The notes beneath the pieces are model-generated. The model was given only the letters and a program-made list of their open reading frames with translations. It was not told the DNA's origin and searched no databases. Positions 24,299 to 32,783 of a stretch of DNA of 38,077 bases are shown one piece after another (position 1 is the stretch's first letter; each line of letters opens with the position of its first letter). A program made the position numbers and the translations under genes. Source of the stretch: Actinomycetes bacterium (GTDB lineage: Bacteria > Actinomycetota > Acidimicrobiia > Acidimicrobiales > JAKAVM01); assembly GCA_021817065.1 (NCBI GenBank), contig JAKAWH010000016.1, forward strand, positions 1 to 38,077, in the 5' to 3' direction.

Positions 24299-24508
24299 AT
24301 GATCGTCGCCAATCTGGACGGGGCGGACCTCTGGATCCTGCTCGCCGTCGTGGTGGTCATTTTCGGAGGGTCCCAGATCCCCAAGCTCGCCCGCTCCATC
24401 GGATCGGCTTCCCACGAATTCCGCAAGGGCATCGAGGAGGGGGCCAAGGGTGAGACCACCGGCTCCGGCTCCACTGCCGAGGCCAAGGCCGACCCAGACA
24501 AGAAGTAG
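24299..24508 (+). CDS. tatA: Sec-independent protein translocase TatA/TatE
   Basis: A 69-residue membrane protein of the twin-arginine translocase. One N-terminal transmembrane helix LWILLAVVVVIFGGSQIP is followed by the amphipathic helix KLARSIGSASHEFRKGIEEG, then a charged, flexible tail. The FGGSQIPKLARSIG junction is the TatA hallmark. I chose ATG 24299 with AAGG just upstream; an in-frame GTG at 24287 would add four residues. TatA is favoured over TatB by length. tatC is not in the window. Confidence 0.9.
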   Translation: MIVANLDGADLWILLAVVVVIFGGSQIPKLARSIGSASHEFRKGIEEGAKGETTGSGSTAEAKADPDKK

Positions 24509-24641
24509 CAGGTAGCGGGCGCGGCCGGAGCCAGCAGGCTTCAGTCCCCCGCGTCGAGGAGCCGCTGTCACACCCATTCCCTATGGTCGGTGGTATGCCC
24601 ACCAGCACCAGCCACCAGGGAAAGCGTCCGGGAGTACAATC

Positions 24642-25394
24642 ATGGCGATGACGCTTTCCGCTGACGAGAAGGCCCGATTCCTCACCGGCCTGCGGACCGA
24701 CCCCGATTTCCTCGAAGAGGTCCGGCGGGAGGTATTGACGCGGGAGTTGCTCTCCCTGCCAGAGGCTTTTACCCGCCTGGTCGGACTGGTCGGGATTATC
24801 GAGGCCGACCTTCGCCAGCTCATCGTGCGGGTCGACGATTTGACCAAGCGGGTCGACGATTTGACCAAGCGGGTCGACGATTTGACCAAGCGAATGGATG
24901 AGCTGACCAAGCGAATGGACGAGCTGACCAAGCGGGTGGATAAGGGCTTCCGTAAGCTCGATCCCATCCGCGGCTTCTCCTACGAGTGGAAGTGGCGCGA
25001 CGACGCCTGCTCCTACCTGGGCACCTGCGGATTCCGGAAAGTACGCTTCATCGCCAAGGCCGACCTGGCAGATTTGCTGGATGAGGCGCTGAACGCCGGG
25101 CGTTGCGACGAGCTCACCCGGAACCAGCTCTTGAGGCTGGATGCGGTCCATTCAGCAGTTCGGACTTCCGACCAGGTGAGGGTGTACGTGGCAGCGGAGG
25201 TGTCCGCCCAGGTGGACGACAACGACATCGAACGGGCTCGCGACCGGGCTCGGGCACTGGAACAGACCACAGGGGTTCCTGTGGTCGGAGTGGTGGTGGG
25301 AGCGGTGCTCGGTGTGCACGCCAGGCACAATGCCGAATCGGCCGGGCTCATTGCCATCGAACCCGACGAGTGGGCAGCAGCCGAGGCAGCCTGA
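24642..25394 (+). CDS. Coiled-coil protein with possible degenerate PD-(D/E)XK nuclease-like C-terminal domain
   Basis: A 250-residue protein. Residues 1-62 are helical (LSADEKARFLTGLRTDPDFL). Residues 63-105 form a coiled coil of heptads VDDLTKR (three), MDELTKR (two) and VDKGFRK. Residues about 110-250 resemble the restriction-endonuclease-like domain found after such coiled coils in many bacterial hypothetical proteins: YEWKWRDDACSYLGTCGFRK, DEALNAGRCDELTRNQ, LDAVHSAVR, VAAEVSAQVDDNDIERARDR. The usual E-x-K is E-V-S, so nuclease activity is doubtful. The AEVSxxVDxxDIxRAxxRA pattern is typical of the family as I remember it. ATG 24642 follows GGGAG. The function is unknown. Confidence 0.75.
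   Translation: MAMTLSADEKARFLTGLRTDPDFLEEVRREVLTRELLSLPEAFTRLVGLVGIIEADLRQLIVRVDDLTKRVDDLTKRVDDLTKRMDELTKRMDELTKRVDKGFRKLDPIRGFSYEWKWRDDACSYLGTCGFRKVRFIAKADLADLLDEALNAGRCDELTRNQLLRLDAVHSAVRTSDQVRVYVAAEVSAQVDDNDIERARDRARALEQTTGVPVVGVVVGAVLGVHARHNAESAGLIAIEPDEWAAAEAA
24831..24935 (+). repeat. 21-bp in-frame tandem repeat (five copies)
   Basis: Five 21-base units start at 24831, 24852, 24873, 24894 and 24915. The first three are GTCGACGATTTGACCAAGCG plus one base and are almost identical; the last two are ATGGA(T/C)GAGCTGACCAAGCG types. Each unit encodes one VDDLTKR or MDELTKR heptad, so changes in copy number would lengthen the coiled coil in whole heptads without shifting frame. Confidence 0.92.
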
Positions 25395-25436
25395 GCGGGC
25401 CCGCGGCCCGCAGTTAGCCTCACCCCTCCCCGCCCT

Positions 25437-25442
25437 TATAAA
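25437..25442 (+). promoter_or_regulatory. -10 element giving a leaderless ctaC message
   Basis: TATAAA lies 9 bases before the ctaC GTG at 25452. With normal spacing, transcription would begin within a few bases of the start codon, which fits the lack of any Shine-Dalgarno sequence. The -35 region TTAGCC (25414-25419) is a partial match. Confidence 0.5.
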
Positions 25443-25451
25443 GTCTCGGTC

Positions 25452-26303
25452 GTGAGCTCTGCTAAGCCTGCACGCCGGCGATTCCCCTTTTCCATCGCAG
25501 CCTTGCCCTGGTGGAAGCAGGGAATTGTCGGCGCCGGTGTGCTGGGGGCAACGGCGATCCTGTCGGGCTGCCGGCTGTCCACCTTCGGCCAGGACCCCGG
25601 GGCGACCACCCAGGCCACTCATGAGAGCCATATTTTCCAGGGATTCGTGGTGGCGGGCATCGCAGTGGGGATTCTGGTCTTCGCCCTCATCGCCTGGTCG
25701 ATCATCCGCTACCGGAGGCGGGATCCCGACGCCATCCCCAAGCAGTTTTTCGAGCACATTCCCCTCGAGCTTGTCTACACAATCGTCCCGATCCTCATCG
25801 TGGTGGTGCTCTTCACCGCCACAGTGGTCACTGAGGACAAGGTCGACGCCATCACTCCCCACCCCTACGTCACCGTCGATATATACGCATACCAGTGGGG
25901 CTGGCAGTTCTACTACCCCCACAACGTCTCGGTGGTGAGCGGGAACGTGGTCCTCGGCCAGGACAGCACCTACCCGACCATGGTCCTTCCGGTGGGCAAG
26001 ACCACCCAGATCGAGCTGCGCTCCCGGGACGTGGTACACGGCTTCTACGTGCGGGACTTCAATTTCTCCCGCTACGCGCAACCGGGGGTGCTCAATACCT
26101 TCGACCTCACCGTGAACCGTCCGGGTTACTTCGTCGGCCAATGCACCCAGTTCTGCGGGTTGCATCATGACCAGATGCTTTTCCGAGTGGAAGGGGTCAG
26201 CCCGGCGGCCTTCGACACCTGGCTGGCCGACAAGGCCGCCGCCACTGCATCGGGCGGAGGAACCACCACGCCGAGCCACGGAGCAGGAGCAGCATACCCA
26301 TGA
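25452..26303 (+). CDS. ctaC: Cytochrome c oxidase subunit II
   Basis: CuA-bearing subunit that accepts electrons from cytochrome c, 283 residues. The N-terminus is a lipoprotein signal with lipobox AILSGC (Cys40), as in other actinobacterial CtaC. Two transmembrane helices follow (about 62-85, [18 protein letters not shown]; about 105-127, [20 protein letters not shown]). The cupredoxin domain has [12 protein letters not shown] and CuA ligands His in [11 protein letters not shown] and [12 protein letters not shown] (two Cys, His, Met). The ligand-loop residue usually Glu is Gln, which is tolerable because its backbone carbonyl binds copper. GTG 25452 is used. The stop overlaps the ctaD start (ATGA). 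Confidence 0.95.
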   Translation: MSSAKPARRRFPFSIAALPWWKQGIVGAGVLGATAILSGCRLSTFGQDPGATTQATHESHIFQGFVVAGIAVGILVFALIAWSIIRYRRRDPDAIPKQFFEHIPLELVYTIVPILIVVVLFTATVVTEDKVDAITPHPYVTVDIYAYQWGWQFYYPHNVSVVSGNVVLGQDSTYPTMVLPVGKTTQIELRSRDVVHGFYVRDFNFSRYAQPGVLNTFDLTVNRPGYFVGQCTQFCGLHHDQMLFRVEGVSPAAFDTWLADKAAATASGGGTTTPSHGAGAAYP

Positions 26304-28000
26304 CCACTGTTGCCCACCCGCCGGTGGCCGTCCACGGCGATGCCCACGGCGACCACGCCGAGGTATCCGGCATCCTCAAGTGGCTTACCTCGACCGACCA
26401 CAAGGTGATCGGGATGAGCTACACGATCACCTCGGTGGCGATCTTCCTGATCGCCGGGCTCTTGGCCCTCGGCATCCGGGCCCAGCTCGCCCACCCGGGC
26501 AACACCTTCCTATCCGCCCAGCAGTTCAACGAGCTGTTCACCATGCACGGGTCTTTGATGCTGTACCTCTTCGCCGGGCCTTTTGCATTCGGTGGGTTGG
26601 CCAACCTGGTGGTACCGCTCCAGGTGGGGGCGCCCGACATGGCTTTTCCCCGCCTGAATGCCCTGTCCTACTGGCTGTACCTGGGCGGGTCGGTCACCAT
26701 GCTGTCCGGGTTCTTCGTGGCCGGCGGCGCCGCCGCCTTCGGCTGGGTGGCCTACGCCCCCCTCTCCGACGCGGTGAACTCCCCCGGGGCAGGGCCCGAT
26801 CTTTGGATCCTTTCGCTGGTGCTGACCGGCTTCTCCGCCATCTTCACCGCGGTGAACCTGGTCACAACCATCTTCTGCCTGCGAGCCCCCGGTATGACCA
26901 TGTTCCGGATGCCAATCTTCACCTGGAACATGTTCATCACCGCCCTGCTGATCCTGATCGCCTTTCCCGTCCTCTTCTCGGCGATGGTTATGCTGTTCGC
27001 CGACCGGCACCTGGGCACCCACGTCTACACGGTGGCCGGTGGAGGATCGCCCCTCCTGTGGCAGAACCTGTTCTGGTTCTTCGGGCACCCGGAGGTGTAC
27101 ATCCTCGCCCTGCCCTACTTCGGCATCGTCACCGAGGTGCTGCCGGTCTTCTCCCGTAAGCCCCTGTTCGGCTACAAGGGGATGATCTTCGCCACTATCT
27201 CCATCGCCGCTCTGTCAACCGGTGTGTGGGCCCACCACATGTTCACCACCGGCACCGTCCTCCTCCCCTTCTTCTCGGGGATGTCCTACCTGATAGCGGT
27301 GCCCACCGGCATCAAGTTCTTCAACTGGATCGGCTCGATGTGGCGGGGGCAGATCGCCTTTCGGGCCCCCATGCTCTTTGCCATCGGCTTCCTGATCACC
27401 TTCCTCATGGGGGGGATCACCGGTATCATGCTCGCCTCTCCCCCCATCGACTTCGCCACCCACGACACCTATTTCGTGGTGGCCCACTTCCACCAGGTGC
27501 TTTTCGGATCGGCGGTATTCGCCGGGTTCGCCGGGTTGTATTACTGGTACCCCAAGTTCACCGGCCGGATGCCCCACGAGAAACCAGCCCACCTCCAGTT
27601 CTGGTTGACCTTCATCGGGGTCTCTCTCACCTTCATCCCCCAGTACGCCCTCGGGCTGGACGGGATGCCCCGGCGTATCGCCGACTACGCATCCAACACC
27701 GGCTGGGGTCCGCTCAACATGGTCTCCTCCATCGGGGCCGCCATCCTCGGCCTGTCCATGCTGGTGATGCTGTACAACTTCTGGATCTCCTGGGCCCGCC
27801 CCATCCCCGCCGGGGACAACCCGTGGGACGCCCACACCCTGGAGTGGTCCACCACCTCGCCCCCACCCCATCACAACTACTATTCGATTCCCCCCATCCG
27901 CTCCGAGCGGCCGACCTGGGACTTGAACCACCCGGAGGCCTTCCACGGCGCGCCTGCCGTACCCGGTAGGGCCCGAGAGGAGGTGGGCGCCGGTGTGTGA
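26300..28000 (+). CDS. ctaD: Cytochrome c oxidase subunit I
   Basis: Catalytic heme-copper subunit, 566 residues, with twelve expected transmembrane helices. Ligands are visible: [15 protein letters not shown] (heme a His), [14 protein letters not shown] (CuB His and cross-linked Tyr; the Glu marks an A1-type proton channel), WAHHMFTTG (two CuB His) and [16 protein letters not shown] (heme a and a3 His). The D-channel region [16 protein letters not shown] keeps the Asp and Asn. The C-terminus ends in a short hydrophilic tail. ATG 26300 overlaps the ctaC stop. The GTG of the next gene overlaps its own stop, so the three genes form one operon. Subunit III is not here. Confidence 0.97.
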   Translation: MTTVAHPPVAVHGDAHGDHAEVSGILKWLTSTDHKVIGMSYTITSVAIFLIAGLLALGIRAQLAHPGNTFLSAQQFNELFTMHGSLMLYLFAGPFAFGGLANLVVPLQVGAPDMAFPRLNALSYWLYLGGSVTMLSGFFVAGGAAAFGWVAYAPLSDAVNSPGAGPDLWILSLVLTGFSAIFTAVNLVTTIFCLRAPGMTMFRMPIFTWNMFITALLILIAFPVLFSAMVMLFADRHLGTHVYTVAGGGSPLLWQNLFWFFGHPEVYILALPYFGIVTEVLPVFSRKPLFGYKGMIFATISIAALSTGVWAHHMFTTGTVLLPFFSGMSYLIAVPTGIKFFNWIGSMWRGQIAFRAPMLFAIGFLITFLMGGITGIMLASPPIDFATHDTYFVVAHFHQVLFGSAVFAGFAGLYYWYPKFTGRMPHEKPAHLQFWLTFIGVSLTFIPQYALGLDGMPRRIADYASNTGWGPLNMVSSIGAAILGLSMLVMLYNFWISWARPIPAGDNPWDAHTLEWSTTSPPPHHNYYSIPPIRSERPTWDLNHPEAFHGAPAVPGRAREEVGAGV

Positions 28001-28518
28001 GCCCTCTTCCCGTTGCTACCGTTCGAGAAAGCAGTCCTCCAGTGCCTGATTCACCCGATCCCCAGGCTGGCCATTCACACGGGGCGACCCGCGGGCGACC
28101 CGGATTCATGAAGCACGAGGCGTACATCTTCGCCCTCATCGGCATCTTCTTCGCCGTCGTGTGCGTGGGGTACTACTTCTGGGACATCACCACCCCGGCC
28201 GGCAAGACCGACATGTCCGGCACGGTGATGCTTTTCCTGGCCGGGTGCCTGGGGCTCCTGCCCGGCGGCTATATGTTCTTCTGGTCCCGGCGGGCTCGTC
28301 CCCGCACCGAGGACCGCGATGCGGAGGTGGCGGAGGGCTCCGGGGTGGTCGACGTATTCCCCGGTTCATCGGTCTGGCCCGCGGTGGCCGGGGCGGGCGC
28401 CACAACCCTGTGCGTGGGGCTGGTGTTCGGCCTCTGGATAACCGTCATGGGGGCCTTCTTGCTGGTGTCCGCGTTCATCGGGTTCATTGCCGAGAGCCGG
28501 CGGGGCGGGGTGTACTGA
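27997..28518 (+). CDS. ctaF: Cytochrome c oxidase subunit IV (actinobacterial CtaF type)
   Basis: A 173-residue membrane subunit that follows ctaD in many Actinobacteria. From residue 38 it matches the family: [20 protein letters not shown], a second helix [20 protein letters not shown], the loop [19 protein letters not shown] with [11 protein letters not shown], and helices near 130-165 ([19 protein letters not shown]). GTG 27997 overlaps the ctaD stop (GTGA) and gives a 37-residue polar extension; ATG 28108 would give the usual family start and has GGA nearby. I keep the coupled GTG but the true start is uncertain. Confidence 0.85.
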   Translation: MSPLPVATVRESSPPVPDSPDPQAGHSHGATRGRPGFMKHEAYIFALIGIFFAVVCVGYYFWDITTPAGKTDMSGTVMLFLAGCLGLLPGGYMFFWSRRARPRTEDRDAEVAEGSGVVDVFPGSSVWPAVAGAGATTLCVGLVFGLWITVMGAFLLVSAFIGFIAESRRGGVY

Positions 28519-28522
28519 GCTT

Positions 28523-28539
28523 CCCGGTTCTTTTCCGGG
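28523..28539 (+). terminator. Small hairpin after ctaF
   Basis: CCCGG (28523-28527) pairs with CCGGG (28535-28539) around TTCTTTT, 5 bases after the ctaF stop. It is short and lacks a following T tract, so it is a weak terminator candidate. Confidence 0.3.
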
Positions 28540-28560
28540 GGCCGCGAGACAGCGAACCAC

Positions 28561-28800
28561 GCCCTCTTGGTGGGGGAGACTTGGGTGCGGGGACTGGTGG
28601 ACCGGTCCGGGTGGGAACCCTCCCTGAGTCCGAAGCACCGACGAGCCAACGGTCGGCACATGCGCCAGGTGTCCTAACTGCTCGGTGAGCCGGCGACCAT
28701 CCTTGATCGCACCAACGAGGACCGGGCCATTGACGACTTCCTCCAGATCGAGGATGCCGGGTGGAAAGGGCGGCCTAAACACCCCCGAGCCGGTCGCTGA
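28561..28800 (+). pseudogene. Remnant of a GNAT acetyltransferase (CelD/BcsL-like) with in-frame stop
   Basis: Plus-strand codons in the same frame as ctaF read ALLVGETWVRGLVDRSG, then EPSLSPKHRRANGRHMRQVS, a TAA at 28675-28677, then LLGEPATILDRTNEDRA and IDDFLQIEDAGWKGRP, ending at TGA 28798. The run LSxKHRRExxRxxR followed about 30 residues later by DDFLxLExxGWKGR is the core of the acetyltransferase-6 (GNAT) family found in polysaccharide and cell-envelope loci. There is no start codon in context, one stop inside, and the protein breaks off after GWKGR, so the remnant is decayed and overlaps the end of the opposite-strand GT2 gene. The family call is from memory of the motif, so moderate. 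Confidence 0.5.
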
Positions 28801-29560
28801 AGGCCAAGTTCCGCGCCGTTGCGTACTCGGGAAAAGTCGCCGACGCCCATCGAAGGTACCGCGTGGCCCGGTCACGAAGTTCGTCACCGACGATGGTGGA
28901 AGTTGCCGAGTCCGGGTGAACCCGGTGGGCCCGGAAGACCACCCGGCAGAATCCGGCCCGCCGGGACGCTGCAAAAAGCTTGGTGGAGAAGAAGCTGTCC
29001 CCGGGCGGCGGCTGGTTGGCTCCGATGACCTGGGAATTGAGTTCGGTCCTCCAAACCGACTTGCCCAAGCTCGGGAAGTGACCGCCAGCGACGTCCACCC
29101 AGGTGTACAGGGTGACCCGGGGCACCGTCGCCTCGGGGATTTCGTCGTAGGCACGGACTCCCTCGTAAATGGCCTCGATATTCACCCATGCAGCATCCTC
29201 ACCGACATCCATATGCAGCCCGCTGGCTAGGTCGAGGTCGTGATCGACGGCAAGGTCGAGCAACCGGCGGAGCGAGCCTGGAAACATCAAGTCGTCATCG
29301 TCGAAGGTCATCGACCACGGAGAGGAGGAGGATTCCAGGCCCATCGCCCACCCGTCCGAAGCCCGGGACGAATGGCGGCAATCCAGCACGGAAACTCGAG
29401 GGTCGGCAACCGCCGGGACCGAAGGCACCTCGGTGTCCCCCTGAGTCCTCACCACGATGATCGCCAGATCGATCCCCTGGGACAGGATCGAGGTGAGGGC
29501 ATCCTGGAGGTAGCGGGCTCGGTTGCGGGTGGCCACTACGACGGTAAGGAGGGGGCTCAT
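28775..29560 (-). CDS. Family 2 glycosyltransferase
   Basis: A 261-residue GT-A fold enzyme expected to transfer a sugar from a nucleotide sugar. It starts MSPLLTVVVATRNRARYLQDAL, typical of GT2, and has the metal-binding acidic motif MTFDDDDLMFPGSL near residue 90 (DDDD in the DxD place), then GANQPPPGDSFFSTK. ATG 29560 overlaps the WbqC-like stop (TGATG), so translation is coupled; the longer frame to 29629 is over-extension. It is the last gene of the seven-gene operon and the only glycosyltransferase seen in it. Donor and acceptor are unknown. Confidence 0.87.
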   Translation of the reverse strand: MSPLLTVVVATRNRARYLQDALTSILSQGIDLAIIVVRTQGDTEVPSVPAVADPRVSVLDCRHSSRASDGWAMGLESSSSPWSMTFDDDDLMFPGSLRRLLDLAVDHDLDLASGLHMDVGEDAAWVNIEAIYEGVRAYDEIPEATVPRVTLYTWVDVAGGHFPSLGKSVWRTELNSQVIGANQPPPGDSFFSTKLFAASRRAGFCRVVFRAHRVHPDSATSTIVGDELRDRATRYLRWASATFPEYATARNLAFSDRLGGV

Positions 29561-30276
29561 CACGCCCACCCGCGGTGGAACACCGGTAGGTCGGTGATCG
29601 CCTCGCGGACCCTGTCGGGGGGGTTCCACATCAACACGTCGAGGATCGACAGGTCGGGCTCGAAGGTGAAGGGGGCGGTGCCGTAGGCATAAGGGGGCAT
29701 GTCGAGAAAGTACGGCTCCACGCCCCGATCACGGAACTCGTGCTCGTCGAAAAGGTGCCGACCGCCGATCGGATTAATGTACTCGCCCGCCCCCGTCGCC
29801 TCGCAGATCGCCGGCGCCCAACCCCCGGGATGGTCGACCGGTGGCAGGTCCAGCTCCGATGCCATGCGATAGTCGAATCGGAGACCGAGATATTCACAGA
29901 CCTGGAAGAGACCCGCCACGTCCAGAAGGGCCAGCGAGTGTGAGGCGCCGTCGAAGGTACGATCAAGTATTTCCATTACCTCGCGGTAAAAAGGCGCCAG
30001 TCGTGCATAGTGGCTCAGTTTGCCGGCAACAGAACGGTGGGTCTCGACCGGGTCGGTGAGCCGGGCCTTGTCGATCGGGATCGCCTGCGATCCGTGGTCC
30101 AAGGGCACGGTGACATACATCCACCCGCGGTGGGGATGCAGCACTCGATTGCGGTTCACCCACGACTTCGGGGTGTACTGGGACACATCGAACACCACCC
30201 ATGCATCGCTGTGAGCGATCAGGGCAAAGTAGCCGATGTACGGAAAGAAATATGGCTGCATGATTCCAAGACGCAC
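29560..30276 (-). CDS. WbqC-like family protein
   Basis: A 238-residue protein matching the WbqC family of O-antigen and capsule loci. The N-terminus RLGIMQPYFFPYIGYFALI is diagnostic, with QYTPKSWVNRNRVLHPH, YVTVPLDHGSQAIPI, GWAPAICEATGAGEYINPIGG and MPPYAYGTAPFTFEPDLSIL, then the closing LDVLMWNPPDRVRE. WbqC proteins occur with sugar-modifying genes, but no reaction has been settled for the family that I can name with confidence. ATG 30276 is the family start. It is 51 bases downstream of the first DegT aminotransferase gene. Confidence 0.9.
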   Translation of the reverse strand: MRLGIMQPYFFPYIGYFALIAHSDAWVVFDVSQYTPKSWVNRNRVLHPHRGWMYVTVPLDHGSQAIPIDKARLTDPVETHRSVAGKLSHYARLAPFYREVMEILDRTFDGASHSLALLDVAGLFQVCEYLGLRFDYRMASELDLPPVDHPGGWAPAICEATGAGEYINPIGGRHLFDEHEFRDRGVEPYFLDMPPYAYGTAPFTFEPDLSILDVLMWNPPDRVREAITDLPVFHRGWA

Positions 30277-30327
30277 CGCGGATCATCGCCTTCCGTGAGC
30301 TGCAACAAGCCGTAGGTACACAAGCGC

Positions 30328-31527
30328 CTACCGGTTGACAGCAAGAACGGGCGCAAATTGCTTCACCGCGCCGATTAGATCACAAATCCGCTCAACGTCG
30401 TCGTGGCCGACCAGCGCTCCCACCGGAAGCTGCATCACCCGGCTACAGAGGTGGTCAGTAGCCGGCAGGACGTCCACATTACGAGGAAAGTCGGAATCGA
30501 AAGGAGTCGTCCGGTGCACTCCCGGGAAGAAATACCTCCGCGCGAGGACCCCCTCAGCATGCAGGATCTCCATCAGGCGATCCCGGGTCATCCCGAACTC
30601 CCCTGCGTCCACCTCGCATACGAGAGAATAGTGATTGCTCGCCTCAACGTGCGTCGGTTCGACGATTCTCGATCCATCGACGGCGGCGAGTCCCGAGCGG
30701 TAGATATTCCGCAGAGAGGCATTCCGCTCCCGGTTGTACTCGAAGTCGTCCAGGCTCATCAATGCGAGGGCGGCCTGGCCCTCTGACATCCGCCCATTGA
30801 CGGTCAGGGGAACCTCGATCGGCCTCCTGATCCCGTAGTTGCTCCGCATGTTGCGGATGCGCTCAGCCAATTCGTCGTCGTTTGTGGCGATGCACCCTCC
30901 CTCTCCTGATGACACCACCTTGGTGGCATGAAACGAAAAGACTTCTGCTGCACCGAAGCCCCCCAGGCGCCGTCCACCGGTCGACACCCCGAAACCCTGC
31001 GCCGAATCGAAAAGAAGCGGAAGCCCCTGATCGCTCGCCCATGCCTCCAGGCGCCCCGGGTCGCAGCTCCCCCCCCACAGGTTCACCGCCACCACCGCGC
31101 TCACTTCGGGTTCGATCGCGGCCTCCACGGTCGCCGGGCTGATCTGATGGGTGTCCGGGTCCACTTCGCAGAAGACCGGTTCAAGGCCCGCCCACGCCAT
31201 CGCCTGGGCGGTGGCGACAAAAGTGAAGGCGGGCATCACCACCTTACCGGTGAGCCCGAGGCCAAGCGCCGCCAGGTACAGACCGATGGTCGCGTTGGTG
31301 ACAGTAAGCACATTGCGGACACCCAGGTATTCTTCCAAGCGGGCTTCCAGCTCAACCACCAGAGGCCCGTGGTTGGTGAAGTAGCGACGCTTCATGATTC
31401 GCCGCATCGCATCCTCATATCGCTCGGCAGAGGGAAAGTTGAGCTGGCCCACAGGCAGGGGGCGGTCGAACAGCGGGGTCCCACCGGCAACAGCGAAATC
31501 GGCCGCAGAGGGCTTCAGGGCACTCAC
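30328..31527 (-). CDS. DegT/DnrJ/EryC1-family aminotransferase (copy A)
   Basis: PLP-dependent aminotransferase of nucleotide-sugar metabolism, 399 residues. Motifs are YFTNHGPLVVELEARLEEYL, VMPAFTFVATAQAMAWAG, LLFDSAQGFGVS (Asp174 to pyridine nitrogen) and SFHATKVVSSGEGG with Lys203 as the PLP lysine. The family uses glutamate or glutamine to aminate a ketosugar. ATG 31527 overlaps the stop of copy B (ATGA). The N-terminus resembles copy B (DFAxxGGxxLFDRPxxxG), so the two are old tandem paralogues. Confidence 0.92.
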   Translation of the reverse strand: MSALKPSAADFAVAGGTPLFDRPLPVGQLNFPSAERYEDAMRRIMKRRYFTNHGPLVVELEARLEEYLGVRNVLTVTNATIGLYLAALGLGLTGKVVMPAFTFVATAQAMAWAGLEPVFCEVDPDTHQISPATVEAAIEPEVSAVVAVNLWGGSCDPGRLEAWASDQGLPLLFDSAQGFGVSTGGRRLGGFGAAEVFSFHATKVVSSGEGGCIATNDDELAERIRNMRSNYGIRRPIEVPLTVNGRMSEGQAALALMSLDDFEYNRERNASLRNIYRSGLAAVDGSRIVEPTHVEASNHYSLVCEVDAGEFGMTRDRLMEILHAEGVLARRYFFPGVHRTTPFDSDFPRNVDVLPATDHLCSRVMQLPVGALVGHDDVERICDLIGAVKQFAPVLAVNR

Positions 31528-32762
31528 GAGGCAGCCTCACCGCAGGCGCCGGTAGACAGCGAAACGCCTTCCAACCTGTCACGGAGCTCGCCGCCGCGGG
31601 CGGCAATCACCGTGAGGAGGCCCACCACCGCAGTGATGTCCTCCGAGGCCATCTGGTCGCCGCAGGGAAGGAGTAGGAACCGGGTAGCCAGCTCCTCGCT
31701 CACCGGGAGTTCACCGTGACGGATCTCGAAGCCCGGCTGATGGGTGTGGAGGGCTGGAGAGTAGTAAGCCCGCGCCAAAGCGCCTTCTGCCGTGAGCAGG
31801 GTTAGGGTATCGTCCCGCGAGAGAGGCCATCCGGGTCCGATCTCGGCGAGCACATTCTTGTACGAGCACTTCTCCGATTCGTCGAATTCGACTATCGAGA
31901 TGCCGGGAACCTCCTCGATCTCTCGCCGGTATTGCTCGTAGCGGACCCGATTGCGGATGACCTGTTCCTCCAGGTCGTCCAAGCCGGTAAGCGCCATCGC
32001 GGCATGCACTTCGTTCAGCTTGGCATTGAAGCCGAACTCCACTACCGTATCCATCTCTGCGAAGCCGAATCCCCGCATGTAAACGAGCCGATCCGCGAGC
32101 TGGTGATCGTCGGTGGTGACATAGCCGCCCTCGAACCCGTTGACCAGCTTGCTGGCATGAATCGAGAAGCCCTCCGCTCGGCCGAACGAGCCAACTTTCC
32201 GCCCCCCACAGGTCTCGTAAACCGACTCCACCGAATCGAAGAGAAGGGGGACGCCGGTCTCAGCGGAGAGCTTCTCCAATCCAGCAGCATCGCAACAGTT
32301 GACCGTCGGGTGCGCGCCCAGCAACAGAGCGGTGTCGTCGTTTATGCACGCGGCCACCGTCTCTGCCGTTTGGGCTCGGGTGGTCCGGTCCACCTCGCAA
32401 TAGCGGGGAACCAGTCCCGCCGAAGCGGCGATCTCACCCATCCGACGGTAGGTAAGAGAGGGCATGACGATCTCGCGCCTTCCCGGCAGGGCCAAGCACC
32501 GCATCGCCAGCGACAGACCCCAGAAAGCGGTGGAGAAGGTCACGCACCTTTGGGTCTGGTGGAACTCGGCAAGCCTATTCTCCAATAGGCGATTGGCTGG
32601 CCCGTTGTTGGTATATTGGCGTGCCTCCAAGAACATCCGGGAATAACTCATGAAGCGCTCGAAGTCGGGTGTGACGAGGTTGCCTATCGATCGAGGACGG
32701 TCAAAGAGGGCTGGTCCGCCGAAAAGAGCGAAGTCGGCGATCGTCCCTTTGCCGGCCGTCAT
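31524..32762 (-). CDS. DegT/DnrJ/EryC1-family aminotransferase (copy B)
   Basis: A 412-residue second member of the family. It has YTNNGPANRLLENRLAEFH, IVMPSLTYRRMGEIAASAG, LLFDSVESVYETCGG and FSIHASKLVNGFEGG with PLP Lys205. Compared with copy A the substrate-side segments differ (LTYRRM for FTFVATAQ; HPTVNCCDAAG for NLWGGSCDPGR), which suggests a different ketosugar or a changed, non-aminating role. The start at 32762 lies 21 bases after the stop of the epimerase gene. Substrate not deduced. Confidence 0.9.
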   Translation of the reverse strand: MTAGKGTIADFALFGGPALFDRPRSIGNLVTPDFERFMSYSRMFLEARQYTNNGPANRLLENRLAEFHQTQRCVTFSTAFWGLSLAMRCLALPGRREIVMPSLTYRRMGEIAASAGLVPRYCEVDRTTRAQTAETVAACINDDTALLLGAHPTVNCCDAAGLEKLSAETGVPLLFDSVESVYETCGGRKVGSFGRAEGFSIHASKLVNGFEGGYVTTDDHQLADRLVYMRGFGFAEMDTVVEFGFNAKLNEVHAAMALTGLDDLEEQVIRNRVRYEQYRREIEEVPGISIVEFDESEKCSYKNVLAEIGPGWPLSRDDTLTLLTAEGALARAYYSPALHTHQPGFEIRHGELPVSEELATRFLLLPCGDQMASEDITAVVGLLTVIAARGGELRDRLEGVSLSTGACGEAAS

Positions 32763-32783
32763 CGTCCCCGGCCAGTTCGTAAT

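Noticed and set aside
24831-24935. CRISPR-like array
   Set aside because: The 21-base units are contiguous without spacers and encode heptads in frame; this is a coding tandem repeat.
26510-27946. Minus-strand frames opposite ctaD
   Set aside because: Gly/His/Glu-rich translations antisense to a well-conserved oxidase subunit.
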